The notes beneath the pieces are model-generated. The model was given only the letters and a program-made list of their open reading frames with translations. It was not told the DNA's origin and made no database searches. From Opacimonas immobilis (GTDB lineage Bacteria; Pseudomonadota; Gammaproteobacteria; Enterobacterales; Alteromonadaceae), in NCBI RefSeq assembly GCF_048282545.1, contig NZ_CP182485.1, positions 434,001-498,000 of the forward strand: a stretch of 64,000 nucleotides of DNA, read 5' to 3'. A program made the position numbers and the translations under genes. Of this stretch, positions 50,464 to 60,655 are shown piece by piece (the stretch's first letter is position 1; the number at the start of each line of letters is the position of its first letter).

Positions 50464-51405
50464 CTGTCTGATAAACCAATCTTCATGTTGTAAATACACA
50501 TTGCGTATGTGTTCAATGAGTAATTTGAGCTTTTGATCGGGTTGACGCATGTTCGGATACACCGCATATATACCAATTTGCTTAGTATCGTATTCAGGTA
50601 ATAACGCCACCAGTGATTGAGCTTTGAGTTCTTCATGCACTGCGACTTTGGGTAAATACGCAATACCAATACCAGACAACACAGCGGTTTTGAGTGATAA
50701 CAAATTATTTGCTTGAAAATTACCACTGACTCTCTCGTAGTAATCTATCCCGTTGACCGCTAAGCGCCACGTATCCGCGCCAGAGCTTTCATATTTATAC
50801 GTCAAACAGTTGTGATATTGCAGTTGTCTTGAATGTTGTGGTACACCGTTGTGGCGCAAATATTCCGGACTGGCGACCAAGACCCAATCAGAATCCACCA
50901 AACGCCTCGCAATCAAGCTGGAATCCGCCAACTCTCCTGTACGTATCGCCAAATCAAAGCCTTCCTCCAACATATCCACAAAATGATCGGCCACGACTAA
51001 ATCAATATTGATGTCTGGATATTGCTGAGTAAACTCTGCCAATGCTTGATTGATTAACACTGATGCCGATACCGATGGCACCGATAAACGAATGGTTCCA
51101 CTTAAGTTATCGCTATAACCGGTCACCGCATCTTGGGCATCTTGTAAAGCGACTTTTGCCAACTTGGCTTTCTCATAAAGCGTACGACCACCATCAGTCA
51201 AACTCAACTTGCGCGTAGTTCGATAGAGCAACTGCATATTTAAGGCTGATTCTAGGCGTCCAATACGTTTACTCACGACGGAGTTGGTGATCTCAAGCTG
51301 CTGCGCCACCTTGGCAAAAGAACCCGCTTCAACGACCTGTACAAACAAAAATATGTCATCTGCTTTAACTTTACCCACATTTGCCCCACTAATAGAATCA
51401 ATCAA
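50440..51405 (-). CDS. LysR-family transcriptional regulator
   Basis: 321 residues: N-terminal LysR HTH (FVQVVEAGSFAKVAQQLEIT, SVVSKRIGRLESAL) and a periplasmic-binding-like effector domain. It is divergent from the Dld-II-type gene, with 112 bp between the starts, so it most likely controls it and its own expression. It resembles the CrgA/DmlR group. The effector (lactate or a related hydroxy acid) is inferred. Confidence 0.9.
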   Translation of the reverse strand: MIDSISGANVGKVKADDIFLFVQVVEAGSFAKVAQQLEITNSVVSKRIGRLESALNMQLLYRTTRKLSLTDGGRTLYEKAKLAKVALQDAQDAVTGYSDNLSGTIRLSVPSVSASVLINQALAEFTQQYPDINIDLVVADHFVDMLEEGFDLAIRTGELADSSLIARRLVDSDWVLVASPEYLRHNGVPQHSRQLQYHNCLTYKYESSGADTWRLAVNGIDYYERVSGNFQANNLLSLKTAVLSGIGIAYLPKVAVHEELKAQSLVALLPEYDTKQIGIYAVYPNMRQPDQKLKLLIEHIRNVYLQHEDWFIRQKKARSKT

Positions 51406-51517
51406 CCAAATTATTATAGCAAAAAGGGAAACTAATTTATGACCATGCGACTATTTATTTATCTTGATACAACATCTATTATCAGCTACTGACTAGCAAT
51501 ATTAATATGGGCTTTGT

Positions 51518-54346
51518 ATGCACACTCTTAACTCGTCTTATCTCAGTGCACTGCGCGAACGCCTTGCACCGGACCAGCTAATTGAAGATATCTCAAGACG
51601 CAGAGCCTATGCCACGGATGCGAGTTTTTATCAGCTGACCCCGTTGCTGATCGTGCATCTTGATTCACTTGAAGAAGTCCAAGATGTGTTGGCACTGAGT
51701 TTTTTGCACAATGTGCCTGTGACATTTCGCGCAGCAGGTACAAGTCTGTCTGGCCAAGCCATTACCGATTCGGTATTGATTACATTGAGTGGAGAATGGC
51801 GTGGTCACACGATCCATAATCAGGGTAAACAAATCACGCTACAGCCCGGAGTTGTTGGTGCAGATGCTAATAAATACTTAGCCCCATACGGACGCAAGAT
51901 TGGTCCGGACCCCGCATCCATTAACAGCTGCAAAATTGGCGGTATTGCCGCAAACAATGCCTCGGGTATGTGCTGTGGTGTTGCGAACAATACCTTTTAT
52001 ACTGTCGCGGCGATGACCATTGTGCTGGCGGATGGCACCATATTAAATACCGCTGATCCGCAATCCGTCGCCAGTTTTCAGGTTTCCCATCAAGATTTGC
52101 TTGACAATCTAAGCGCCCTTGCCCGAGATGTGCAAAGAGACAGCGAACTGTGTGCACTCATTGCGCACAAATATCGCCTCAAAAACACCACTGGCTATGC
52201 CGTTAATGCGTTAACGGATTTTACCGATCCCATTGATATATTGATGCATCTCATGGTGGGTTCCGAAGGTACTCTTGGTTTCATAGCTGATATTACATAC
52301 AACACGGTCGTCGAACACCCTCATCGTGCTACTGGCCTATATTTGTTTGCCAATGCGACTCAGGCCTGTGATTTGACCTCTCGCCTGCAGTCGGCTCCCG
52401 TGGATGCAGCTGAGCTTCTTGACCAACGCGCGTTGGATAGTGTCAAAGGCAAACCAGGATTACCACTGAGCTTTTGCGATCGCGACCCACAATGTACTGC
52501 CTTATTAATTGAAACGGCAGCACCGGATGCCACAACATTGGCCTCTCAAATTGAAGAGCTAGAAGCAATTGTGGCCGGCTTTGCCCCCATCGAGCAAGTG
52601 ACTTTTACCACCGACAAAACACTTGCGACACAGCTATGGGCCATTCGCAAAGCGACTTTCCCCGCTGTAGGCGCTGTGCGTGAGACGGGTACTACCGTTA
52701 TCATCGAAGATGTCTCATTCCCCAGTGAAGCCCTCGCGCAAGGTGTACAAGGCTTACATGAATTATTTGTCAAATATCAATACGATGAAGCCATCATCTT
52801 TGGACATGCCTTGGCCGGTAATTTGCACTTTGTGTTTACTCAAGCGTTTGATACGGATGAGCAAATCGCGCGTTATGATGCCTTCATGCAAGATGTGGCT
52901 CATCTCGTAGCAGTACGTTTTGGTGGGTCGCTCAAAGCTGAACATGGTACGGGTCGCAATATGGCACCGTTTGTTGAACTCGAATGGGGCGAAAAAGCCT
53001 ATCGCGTGATGCAACAAGTCAAGCAGATCATGGATCCGACCTATGTGCTTAATCCCGGTGTGATTTTGAATGATGATAACAACGTCCACATTAAAAACCT
53101 CAAAGCCCTGCCAGCTGCTAATGAAATTGTCGACAAATGTATCGAATGTGGGTTCTGTGAGGTGGTGTGCCCCTCCAAAGAATTGACCTTTACCCCGCGC
53201 CAGCGAATTGCAGTATGGCGTCGCATTCAACAACTCAAAGACAAGGGGTATTTGATTGATTCAGAGCGCCAAGAACTGGGACAACTCGAATACGATTATC
53301 AGTATTTTGGTATCGATACCTGTGCCGCGACTGGATTGTGTGCCGAACGTTGCCCAGTCGGCATTAATACGGGTGATTTGGTGAGAGCATTACGTGCCGA
53401 ACAGCGCGGTAAATTCGGTCAGGTCATTGCGCAGTTCAGTGCGAAGCAATTTGATAGTATTACCGGTGTCGTCAAAACGAGTCTTAATGGTGCAGCCAAA
53501 ATCAGTCGTATTCTTGGTCGTGATAACACAGATAAAGTCGGCTCGATATTGCACAAATCCTCAAGAGGCACGATACCTTTGTGGTTTGCCAAATATCCCC
53601 AAGGCGCCAATAACATTCCTCGTACCACACAGTCTACAGACAAAAAAGTGGTTTATTTCCCCAGTTGTGCCACGCGCAATATGGGGGCAACTCCAGAGGC
53701 ACGTGAACAACGCAGTGTGCCTGAGGTGGTGCTTAGCGTCTTTGAAAAGGCTGGGTATGAAGTCATTTTACCCAATAACATCGACGGTCAATGTTGCGGC
53801 ATGCCGTTTCACTCCAAAGGGTTTCCACATACAGCTCAAGATAAGGCAAATGAATTACTACAACGCTTAAACCATTACTCCAAACACGGCGAATACCCCA
53901 TTGTCTTTGATACGAGTCCATGCAAGCTTCGCCTAAAAGAACACGGCTCAGTATTACCCATCTATGAAACGACCGAGTTTGTGGTCGAGCATATTTTGTC
54001 GCAACTAACGATTACGCCTAAAACCGAGCCCGTTGCGCTGCATGTTACCTGCAGTAGTCAAAAAATGGGGATCGCAGAGCATTTGCGCACCCTTGCTAAA
54101 ACCTGCGCAGAGATCATCATCGAACCAGAGGGGATCCATTGTTGCGGGTTTGCCGGAGATAAAGGAATGACGTTACCAGAACTCAATGCCAGTGCCTTGA
54201 AAGGGCTTCGTCAGCAGGTGCAAGGCAAATGCACAACGGGATATAGTAATTCTAGGACTTGTGAGATTGGATTGTCACAACATTCGGGCATTGATTATCA
54301 AAACGTGTTGTTCTTATTGGATGAGGTCAGCACGGCAGAATCTTGA
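51518..54346 (+). CDS. dld-II: FAD/Fe-S D-lactate dehydrogenase, Dld-II type
   Basis: 942 residues. N-terminal FAD-binding part with the PCMH motif (VPVTFRAAGTSLSGQAITD, IGPDPASINSCKIGGIAAN), the FAD-linked oxidase C-terminal domain, a ferredoxin-like part with two Cys clusters (CIECGFCEVVCPSKE and CAATGLCAERCPVG), and two CCG domains (PNNIDGQCCGMPFHSKG and EGIHCCGFAGDKG). This architecture is that of Dld-II of Shewanella and of YdiJ, so D-lactate or D-2-hydroxyglutarate is the likely substrate, with electrons going to the quinone pool. Divergent from the LysR gene. Confidence 0.85.
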   Translation: MHTLNSSYLSALRERLAPDQLIEDISRRRAYATDASFYQLTPLLIVHLDSLEEVQDVLALSFLHNVPVTFRAAGTSLSGQAITDSVLITLSGEWRGHTIHNQGKQITLQPGVVGADANKYLAPYGRKIGPDPASINSCKIGGIAANNASGMCCGVANNTFYTVAAMTIVLADGTILNTADPQSVASFQVSHQDLLDNLSALARDVQRDSELCALIAHKYRLKNTTGYAVNALTDFTDPIDILMHLMVGSEGTLGFIADITYNTVVEHPHRATGLYLFANATQACDLTSRLQSAPVDAAELLDQRALDSVKGKPGLPLSFCDRDPQCTALLIETAAPDATTLASQIEELEAIVAGFAPIEQVTFTTDKTLATQLWAIRKATFPAVGAVRETGTTVIIEDVSFPSEALAQGVQGLHELFVKYQYDEAIIFGHALAGNLHFVFTQAFDTDEQIARYDAFMQDVAHLVAVRFGGSLKAEHGTGRNMAPFVELEWGEKAYRVMQQVKQIMDPTYVLNPGVILNDDNNVHIKNLKALPAANEIVDKCIECGFCEVVCPSKELTFTPRQRIAVWRRIQQLKDKGYLIDSERQELGQLEYDYQYFGIDTCAATGLCAERCPVGINTGDLVRALRAEQRGKFGQVIAQFSAKQFDSITGVVKTSLNGAAKISRILGRDNTDKVGSILHKSSRGTIPLWFAKYPQGANNIPRTTQSTDKKVVYFPSCATRNMGATPEAREQRSVPEVVLSVFEKAGYEVILPNNIDGQCCGMPFHSKGFPHTAQDKANELLQRLNHYSKHGEYPIVFDTSPCKLRLKEHGSVLPIYETTEFVVEHILSQLTITPKTEPVALHVTCSSQKMGIAEHLRTLAKTCAEIIIEPEGIHCCGFAGDKGMTLPELNASALKGLRQQVQGKCTTGYSNSRTCEIGLSQHSGIDYQNVLFLLDEVSTAES

Positions 54347-54398
54347 GGGTCGGCTGTGAGTGCAGAGCGGACAATTTAAACTGCAATAGATATAGAGT

Positions 54399-54443
54399 AA
54401 TAAGTAGCCCACCCTCGACTTTAGCAAGGTACGGGCTACTTAT
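54399..54443. terminator. long inverted repeat between convergent genes
   Basis: AATAAGTAGCCC (54399-54410) and GGGCTACTTATT (54432-54443) form a perfect 12-bp stem. It lies between the stops of the lactate dehydrogenase and Slp genes and can end transcripts from both sides. Confidence 0.8.
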
Positions 54444-54451
54444 TATTTTGA

Positions 54452-55066
54452 TTAGGATGATATTTTAAACAAAACTAAATTTTTACTTTTCTTTTTAGGT
54501 ACGGTGAATACAGGCTTACGTCGCATCATTGGATCAGTCTCATCCTGTGAAGACCAAGGTGAATCAATGGCACCTGTTAAATATTGATTTTCAATACTAG
54601 ACATAGCAATGATACCTGTTGAATCGTACTGGCGATTTTCTCTCAAATCCAACCAAGAATATATCGCTTCAGGAATCACCCTAATAACATAAGATTTCTC
54701 ATTTGCTTGTATCCTTTTTGCATTTCCAATAAACGTAATTAAATCGCCTGTACGGTATTCTTCTGTTGCATTAAAGTTAGGTGTAAAGATAACAACTTGA
54801 AATTTATCATCTATTTTTTTTACAGGATCAGGGCGGATATATCTATTTTGCTCTGTTACTTGTAAAATAATTAATGAATTCTTACCTAAATATTTAATAT
54901 CCAAAACTTCACCACCCCACCTTACCATATGTCCTTCGCTGGTAGTTTCCACTACTTCTGTAACAGAAATGTCTTTTTCAATGCTAAATTCTTTTACCGG
55001 GTTTGTAGTAGTGCATGCTGAGCAAGCAATAGTCGTCAAAGTTAAAATCAAGGTTTTAAACTTCAT
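54452..55066 (-). CDS. Slp-family outer membrane lipoprotein
   Basis: 204 residues. Lipoprotein signal MKFKTLILTLTTIACSAC, then the Slp core VRWGGEVLDIKYLGKNSLII, EEYRTGDLITFIGNA. Slp proteins appear in starvation and stress; their molecular action is unknown. The coding sequence is visibly richer in A+T than its neighbours, which may mean lateral origin. Confidence 0.75.
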   Translation of the reverse strand: MKFKTLILTLTTIACSACTTTNPVKEFSIEKDISVTEVVETTSEGHMVRWGGEVLDIKYLGKNSLIILQVTEQNRYIRPDPVKKIDDKFQVVIFTPNFNATEEYRTGDLITFIGNAKRIQANEKSYVIRVIPEAIYSWLDLRENRQYDSTGIIAMSSIENQYLTGAIDSPWSSQDETDPMMRRKPVFTVPKKKSKNLVLFKISS

Positions 55067-55252
55067 ATTAATTTTCTCATGAATTAAAGAGGTTTTATAA
55101 TATGTATAAAATAATTACAGTTTTATGAACCTTACTTTGAAATTTAATTAAATGTAGTAGCACAATAAAAATTTCAAGATGCCTCTGCGCCCGCTATCCG
55201 TGGTTCTGAATCATTCAATTGTTGAGAACTTTTTACATATATCCTAAAGATG

Positions 55253-55277
55253 AAAAACCCAGTAGAAGCTGGGTTTT
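55253..55277. terminator. terminator after TonB receptor gene
   Basis: AAAACCCAG / CTGGGTTTT around TAGAAG; T runs on either strand. It follows the receptor's stop at 55302. Confidence 0.85.
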
Positions 55278-55301
55278 ATCTTTTGGACTTAATACTTAAA
55301 A

Positions 55302-57398
55302 TTAAAATGAACCTATCAACTTCAGTTTCGCATTCACAGGCTCTGCCACAGTCGCTTGATGCGTAGAGTGTGCATTCGGGAAGTACAGCTCATCAGTGGC
55401 ATTCTCGATATGCAACTGTAAGCGCAAGTCATCCGAGAATTCATAATAACCAGCCAAATCGATGCGCGTGTAACTTGGCAACACTGCTGAGTTGCTATTG
55501 TCGATGAAGCTCTCGTCTTGATAAGTCACACCTAGGCTTATACCGGCTTGGTCATTGATTTCATATTGAGCCCAAGCTGAGTAGGTTGATTCTGGTAACT
55601 CACGCGGGGTTAATCCAGTATTGCCGGAGCGATTGACAATCTCACCATCAAGCTGTGAGAAATTCACACTAAAGCTAAAGCGTTCATTCAACTGACCCAA
55701 TAATTGCATTTCAAAGCCTTCAATTTGCGAATCAATCACATCTAATGTCGCAGGATCGTTATCTGCCGTTTGCGGTGAAGATTGCTCATTTTCAAACATT
55801 GCAGCAGTGAAACTCAAGGTCTCAGCAAAGTCCCATTTGATACCCACTTCACGGTTGGTGAAGGTATCCGGGTCCAACTGATTATTATTGCCATTGATAT
55901 TGGCGTACTGTTCACCGGAACGCGGCAAGAACGATTCGCTGTAACTTATATACAATGAAATATTTTCTTGTGGTTTGTAGATAAACCCTGCACGAGGCGA
56001 GACTTCATCATCAACACGTGAACGCACTTCATCAACTTTCATATTATCCACGGTAATATCAAAACGGTCGAAACGCGCACCAAGCACAAGGTCAAACTGT
56101 TCAGACAAGGCGATTTCATCTTGGATATAAAAAGAAGTAACTACCAAATCCACATCGGTCATGTCATTGAGATCGGTAAACGCAACCGTGAACGCTTCAT
56201 TGCCAAATGTCGTTCCCGATAAAGCATTAAAGGCGAGTGGACGAGTGGCCAAAAACGTCTCACGATCATCGCTATTGGTACTAAAGACAGGGTTGTAACG
56301 GTATTGATAAGAATCAGTTCGAATGTACTCGATACCCGTCATAAACGTATGTTCAATATCGCCTGTATTAAACTCACTGATGATATTGCCTGACAATACG
56401 GTATTTTTACGTTCAGTTTCATCAATGTAACCATCCAACTCCACTTCATCCGTGGCAGGTTCGAACGCGGTTGCATAGAAGTTCACGTATAGCTTTGCAA
56501 AATCGCCATAATACACGTTGAAATTACCTTTAGTGTTTTCACTGAATTGGTGCTCAATATTGGCACGGAAGGTGTTCGCCTTGACCGTGTGGTAATTGTT
56601 ATCAGGATCACCAAACACGATATTCTGTAAACGATCCACTGGTCGGCCATCTGCGCCCGTCGGTATGCCTCGATCGATGAAGCGCTCGTGATCGATATAT
56701 TCATAGGACAAATCGATGCGGGTAAAATCACTTAACTGATAGCGATATGTTGGATTAAAGCCAATGCGCTCACCATCGTAAAAATCTCTGTCGCCTTCTA
56801 GATTTTCGATCATCACATTCAAACGCAAAGCAGAGTCATCATTTAAGACATGGTTTGTATCAATGGTACCCATCACCCCGCCAAAAGTATCTGCGCTTAA
56901 CGTATAGGTAGATTTTTTGGCATCATCTAGTTCAGCGCGTTTGCTCACTCGATTCAGTACACCACCGGTACCGCCACGACCAAACAACAACGCATTTGGA
57001 CCACGCAGAATCTCAACTTGCTCTACATTATACAGCGCACGGTAATACTGCACGTCATCGCGATTGCCATCGATAAAAAAGTCTGCAGAAGAACGCACAC
57101 CACGAAATACCACTGAATCACGATGGCCTTCACCCTGCGACGTGTTTACGCCTGGGGTGTAATCGATAATTTGGCTGATGCTTGTGATACCACGACCTTC
57201 AATTTCACTTGCCGTTAGGATAGATAAACTCTGTGGAACATCCAAAATCGGAGTCGGAGTCTTCACCGCGTTGGAATGATTGACAGATAAGTTCTTGGCT
57301 TTGACTTCAATGGTTTCGATATCTACTGCGGTCGTAGTGGCGATGGCCGGAAAAGTCATGGCAATTGCGCAAGTAAGTGATGTGAGTGAGTGTTTCAA
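55302..57398 (-). CDS. TonB-dependent siderophore receptor
   Basis: 698 residues from a TTG at 57398, which has AAGGGA nine bases upstream and gives a clean signal peptide (LKHSLTSLTCAIAMTFPAIA). The open frame reaches an ATG at 57467, but that start would sit five bases from the Fur boxes and lacks a signal-like N-terminus. The plug domain has IEVKAKNLSVNHSNA, VDFRGVRSSADFFIDG-like pattern (VVFRGVRSSADFFIDGNR) and EILRGPNALLFGRGG. The barrel ends in Phe (KLKLIGSF). It imports ferric siderophore. No synthesis or reductase genes are adjacent. Confidence 0.88.
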   Translation of the reverse strand: MKHSLTSLTCAIAMTFPAIATTTAVDIETIEVKAKNLSVNHSNAVKTPTPILDVPQSLSILTASEIEGRGITSISQIIDYTPGVNTSQGEGHRDSVVFRGVRSSADFFIDGNRDDVQYYRALYNVEQVEILRGPNALLFGRGGTGGVLNRVSKRAELDDAKKSTYTLSADTFGGVMGTIDTNHVLNDDSALRLNVMIENLEGDRDFYDGERIGFNPTYRYQLSDFTRIDLSYEYIDHERFIDRGIPTGADGRPVDRLQNIVFGDPDNNYHTVKANTFRANIEHQFSENTKGNFNVYYGDFAKLYVNFYATAFEPATDEVELDGYIDETERKNTVLSGNIISEFNTGDIEHTFMTGIEYIRTDSYQYRYNPVFSTNSDDRETFLATRPLAFNALSGTTFGNEAFTVAFTDLNDMTDVDLVVTSFYIQDEIALSEQFDLVLGARFDRFDITVDNMKVDEVRSRVDDEVSPRAGFIYKPQENISLYISYSESFLPRSGEQYANINGNNNQLDPDTFTNREVGIKWDFAETLSFTAAMFENEQSSPQTADNDPATLDVIDSQIEGFEMQLLGQLNERFSFSVNFSQLDGEIVNRSGNTGLTPRELPESTYSAWAQYEINDQAGISLGVTYQDESFIDNSNSAVLPSYTRIDLAGYYEFSDDLRLQLHIENATDELYFPNAHSTHQATVAEPVNAKLKLIGSF

Positions 57399-57471
57399 GT
57401 GGTGCTTCCCTTTTATAGAGCGATGTATGCTATAAATCAATTCGGGAGCTAATATAGTAGAAAACAAACCT

Positions 57472-57511
57472 TAATGCAAACAATTCTCATTAAGATAATG
57501 GTATTAGAATC
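57472..57511 (-). promoter_or_regulatory. paired Fur-box-like sites
   Basis: Two sites lie side by side: TAATGCAAACAATTCTCATT (57472-57491) and GATAATGGTATTAGAATC (57494-57511). Both resemble the 19-bp Fur consensus of GATAAT repeats; the match is partial. Iron-dependent repression of the receptor is expected. Confidence 0.6.
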
Positions 57512-57520
57512 ACTTTACAC

Positions 57521-57547
57521 AAAAAAGCCGGCCATACGACCGGTTTA
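57521..57547 (-). terminator. terminator after DUF4870 gene
   Basis: On the minus strand AAACCGG and CCGGCTTT flank an eight-base loop, followed by T. It lies 23 bp beyond the stop of the DUF4870 gene and before the Fur sites. Confidence 0.55.
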
Positions 57548-57569
57548 ATAGCATAGGATGACACAAAGA

Positions 57570-57917
57570 TTATTTGAGCAAACGTAACTTCAACGGCACG
57601 CTAAAACTTAATCCCGTTGAGCTTGCAATTGCGCCCATTAGAGCAAAAAGCACGTTTGCAATGGCGATGAATGGCATAATACTGGCTGAAAAGACTATTG
57701 CTCCAACAATCAATACCACCAACACGGTAATGCCCCAATTCATACATTCTTTGGCCTGTGCTTGAACATAAGGCTCTGAGCGTTGCATAAACGCGAATAA
57801 CAACCCAGCGATCACGCCCAAAACACTGCTCATTAGCCACATGACCATAGCGGTGTTCTTTGCGTCAGTTGAATCCGTTGTCGTGCTGACCACAGGTGAA
57901 GATTCCAACATACCCAT
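57570..57917 (-). CDS. DUF4870/Tic20-like membrane protein
   Basis: 115 residues with three hydrophobic segments and the family motif YVQAQAKECMNWGITVL between the first two. Short integral membrane proteins of this family are widespread; their function is unknown. A ribosome site (GGAAGGATAT) is close to the ATG. Confidence 0.75.
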   Translation of the reverse strand: MGMLESSPVVSTTTDSTDAKNTAMVMWLMSSVLGVIAGLLFAFMQRSEPYVQAQAKECMNWGITVLVVLIVGAIVFSASIMPFIAIANVLFALMGAIASSTGLSFSVPLKLRLLK

Positions 57918-58082
57918 ATATATCCTTCCTTATTTGGTGAGTGTGATGTGATAGTTAACGACCTCTCAACGACAAGATTTAGAGGGATCGGTACTTTAAA
58001 TATAGTTGAGACAATATGAAATGCGACTTTCGCCGGAACAAAAATTTACCCAATTCAAATTTTATCAAATTTATGCGAGAAA

Positions 58083-58113
58083 ACCCCGTGATCAGACTTG
58101 CTCTGTCGCGGGG
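58083..58113 (-). terminator. weak terminator after DUF2805 gene
   Basis: CCCCG (58084-58088) pairs with CGGGG (58109-58113) across a long loop, with four T after it on the minus strand. The stem is short. Confidence 0.4.
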
Positions 58114-58135
58114 TAGTTCACTCAGCAAGCGGATG

Positions 58136-58471
58136 TCAGCGCTTACGCACTGCTTTGTACTGCGTAGGACAATACCCTCGATTCACATCTGGACTACGCA
58201 ATGCGCCGTGTTTCGTGGCTCTACCGGATACTCTAGCTCGCCAATTGTTGAACGTTTTGCGCTTGAGGTTGGCTCTCATCAATTTGATGACGTCTTTTTC
58301 GGGTAAACCGAACAACGCTTCAATCGCTTCAAACGGAGTGCGGTCTTCCCACGCCATTTCAATCACTCGAGAGACTTGTTCTGGGTCAAGTTCAGTTGAA
58401 GCCACCTCTCGCACTGAACGATGTTTGGCCGATTCAGATTGAGGGGTTTTGGGAAAATCGTCTGGGTGCAT
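58136..58471 (-). CDS. DUF2805/TIGR03643 family protein
   Basis: 111 residues. The core LDPEQVSRVIEMAWEDRTPF, FGLPEKDVIKLMRANLKRKT, NNWRARVSGRATKH is diagnostic for this small family, which looks HTH-like and is of unknown function. It lies 50 bp after the VRR-NUC/exonuclease gene on the same strand and may be its operon mate. Confidence 0.85.
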   Translation of the reverse strand: MHPDDFPKTPQSESAKHRSVREVASTELDPEQVSRVIEMAWEDRTPFEAIEALFGLPEKDVIKLMRANLKRKTFNNWRARVSGRATKHGALRSPDVNRGYCPTQYKAVRKR

Positions 58472-58521
58472 TGTTTGAAACTATTTTGAATAAAAACATC
58501 ATATACGTAATCTATGCAAGA

Positions 58522-60651
58522 TTAGTTTTCATTGCGCGCTTGATTAATGATATTGAGCAATTCACTCGCGGCTACCGCATCCGACATCGCTCGGTGATGA
58601 CGGGTCATGCTGATCCCAAAATGCTTGGTCAAATTAGCCAGTGAATAGGATGGTAATTTGGGATAAGTTCGTCGCATTTGCTGAACCGTACACAACTTAG
58701 GCATGCTAAAGCGCTCGCCCAGTCGTTCATATTCGGCTTTAATAAAGCCATAATCAAAATTGACATTGTGTGCGACAAAAATCGTTCCCTCCATAAACTT
58801 CCGCAAACTATCAGCAATCTCGGCAAAACGAGGGGCATTAGCCACCATGCTCTGATCAATGCCTGTCAACGCAGTGATATTTTTTGGGATCATACGCTCG
58901 GGATTGAGCAGGCTTTGCCATTCATCAATGACATTGCCATGTTGCAGTTTGACCGCGCCGATTTCAGTAATCCGGTGATTACCGGCTCGTCCCCCTGTGG
59001 TTTCGATATCAACCACCACATAAATCTGGTCTGGATCAACACCCCATTCCACCCGTGTAATGTCTACCGCGATCCCCAGTTCACGCATTTTGGCCAAGGT
59101 CACTAGCTGGTTTTTGCGCAGCACATCACCTTGAGCTTTGATTTCTTTAAAAATAAACTGCCCATTTTCGACAATCGCAATATCAGGAAACCCATCGCAA
59201 TACATCGCGTAGTTTTGTGCCATTGCCCGAAGCATACTGGTGATTTGCTCACTTTTAAGGTATTTAAAAAAACGCACCATACGCTGATGAATGACTTTGT
59301 GCCAACGAAAGATCCCATTGCTTTGACCGTAGTATTGCGTCGCTCGTTGCAGTAACAATCGCTCCGCTTTGCCAGGGTCTTGCAGCTTGGCAAGTTCAGC
59401 TTCAACGCCATCAGCCCGCTCGGTGTAAAGATTATTATGAATGAGATGATATGGCCTGTGGTCAAACTCATTACCCGCTGGATTATTTGGATCAAACAAC
59501 AGCGGCCAAAACACAAGTCCAAACAATGCGCGCCATGGCTCGTTTTCCATACGGTACGCTTCGATACCTCGCTGTTGATAAACCTCCACACACGCGAACT
59601 CGACTCGATTGCGGTGAATTTCATCCAACGTGATGAGATCACTGCCGCTGCGAAGCCAATCGGTTAGCATGCTCGTGCGTTTTTGCTTGGTTTTACGCGC
59701 CAAAAAATCCAGCGCAAAAAACAAAACGACCTCGTTGGGCGGCTCCTCAATCAGCGCCTCACATTCGGCAATCACTTGGTCTTTGTCACCATGCTGATAT
59801 TCATAGCGCAAACGTTTGGCAATGGCGTCGCTGTGTTGAGATTTGCGCCAATACTGCACAGCCAATTTCGGCTCGGTCGCAAAACAACGCTTACCATACA
59901 TAAACCAATATATATCCCTGAGCTCCTGCCCTACTCCGTTAAGAGTCTCAATATCTTCTACCGGCGCTGGTAGTGGTAAACCATGTTTGTTGGCACGTTT
60001 CACATCGCGCAGGGCAACCGACCAGTAATAGTGCGTTTGGGCATCATCTAGATGCTGATATCGCGCCCCTTCTGTCACTTGTTTGCGCGTACGCATAATG
60101 CCCAAATCCCGCATCGAAAACTGATTCAGTCGCCCCGACAAATGGCCAAAAAACAAGAACAAGCCATATTCAATTACCTCATCAACCAAGCGATAACTAT
60201 AACTTTGCAGCAATGCCGTTTCCCGTACTTGCGCGTACTCTGTTCTCGCTTCAACCCATTCTAAAATATGTGGTTTTGCGACTGATTTAGCTGGTGCTGG
60301 AAGCGCTAACTCATCACATAACCCAAATAATTCCCCTTTAGTCAACTGCGCAAGCCAAGTTCGATATTCACTTTGTGGGATCAGGGTAAACCAACCTAGG
60401 CGATGACATTCGATAATGGCGTCTTCCGGGTCGGATATTTCATCATACCCAAAGGTATGATGTGCCAAAAAAGGGTATTTGCGATTGAGGCTGCGCACCA
60501 ACACACACTGCACATCTTTTGGTTGATCCCGAAATACAGTAATGAATTCAATATCTTGTGGGCGCAACAAATGCGCATTGTACTGGGTTAAAAACTGCAA
60601 AAACTCAGCAAAATGATCAAGATAATAAAAGGTTGGAAGGACTTTACGCAT
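58522..60651 (-). CDS. FAN1-like VRR-NUC nuclease fused to DEDDh exonuclease
   Basis: 709 residues from the ATG at 60651; the longer frame would overlap the HNH gene. Residues ~1-500 resemble bacterial FAN1: helical and TPR-like, a SAP-like stretch (KGELFGLCDELALPAPAKSVAK), then the VRR-NUC active site GFPDIAIVENGQFIFKEIKA and LRKNQL near residue ~500. From ~545 a complete DEDDh exonuclease follows: VVDIETTGG, FVAHNVNFDYGFI and HHRAMSDAVAA, as in DnaQ. FAN1 acts on flaps and crosslinks; a fused 3'-5' exonuclease would extend resection. I do not recall this fusion being studied. Four bases separate it from the HNH gene. Confidence 0.85.
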   Translation of the reverse strand: MRKVLPTFYYLDHFAEFLQFLTQYNAHLLRPQDIEFITVFRDQPKDVQCVLVRSLNRKYPFLAHHTFGYDEISDPEDAIIECHRLGWFTLIPQSEYRTWLAQLTKGELFGLCDELALPAPAKSVAKPHILEWVEARTEYAQVRETALLQSYSYRLVDEVIEYGLFLFFGHLSGRLNQFSMRDLGIMRTRKQVTEGARYQHLDDAQTHYYWSVALRDVKRANKHGLPLPAPVEDIETLNGVGQELRDIYWFMYGKRCFATEPKLAVQYWRKSQHSDAIAKRLRYEYQHGDKDQVIAECEALIEEPPNEVVLFFALDFLARKTKQKRTSMLTDWLRSGSDLITLDEIHRNRVEFACVEVYQQRGIEAYRMENEPWRALFGLVFWPLLFDPNNPAGNEFDHRPYHLIHNNLYTERADGVEAELAKLQDPGKAERLLLQRATQYYGQSNGIFRWHKVIHQRMVRFFKYLKSEQITSMLRAMAQNYAMYCDGFPDIAIVENGQFIFKEIKAQGDVLRKNQLVTLAKMRELGIAVDITRVEWGVDPDQIYVVVDIETTGGRAGNHRITEIGAVKLQHGNVIDEWQSLLNPERMIPKNITALTGIDQSMVANAPRFAEIADSLRKFMEGTIFVAHNVNFDYGFIKAEYERLGERFSMPKLCTVQQMRRTYPKLPSYSLANLTKHFGISMTRHHRAMSDAVAASELLNIINQARNEN

Positions 60652-60655
60652 ACAT

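Noticed and set aside
57399..57467. N-terminal extension of the TonB receptor from the ATG at 57467
   Set aside because: It adds a non-signal-like stretch and begins almost in the Fur boxes; the TTG at 57398 has a ribosome site and gives a proper signal peptide.
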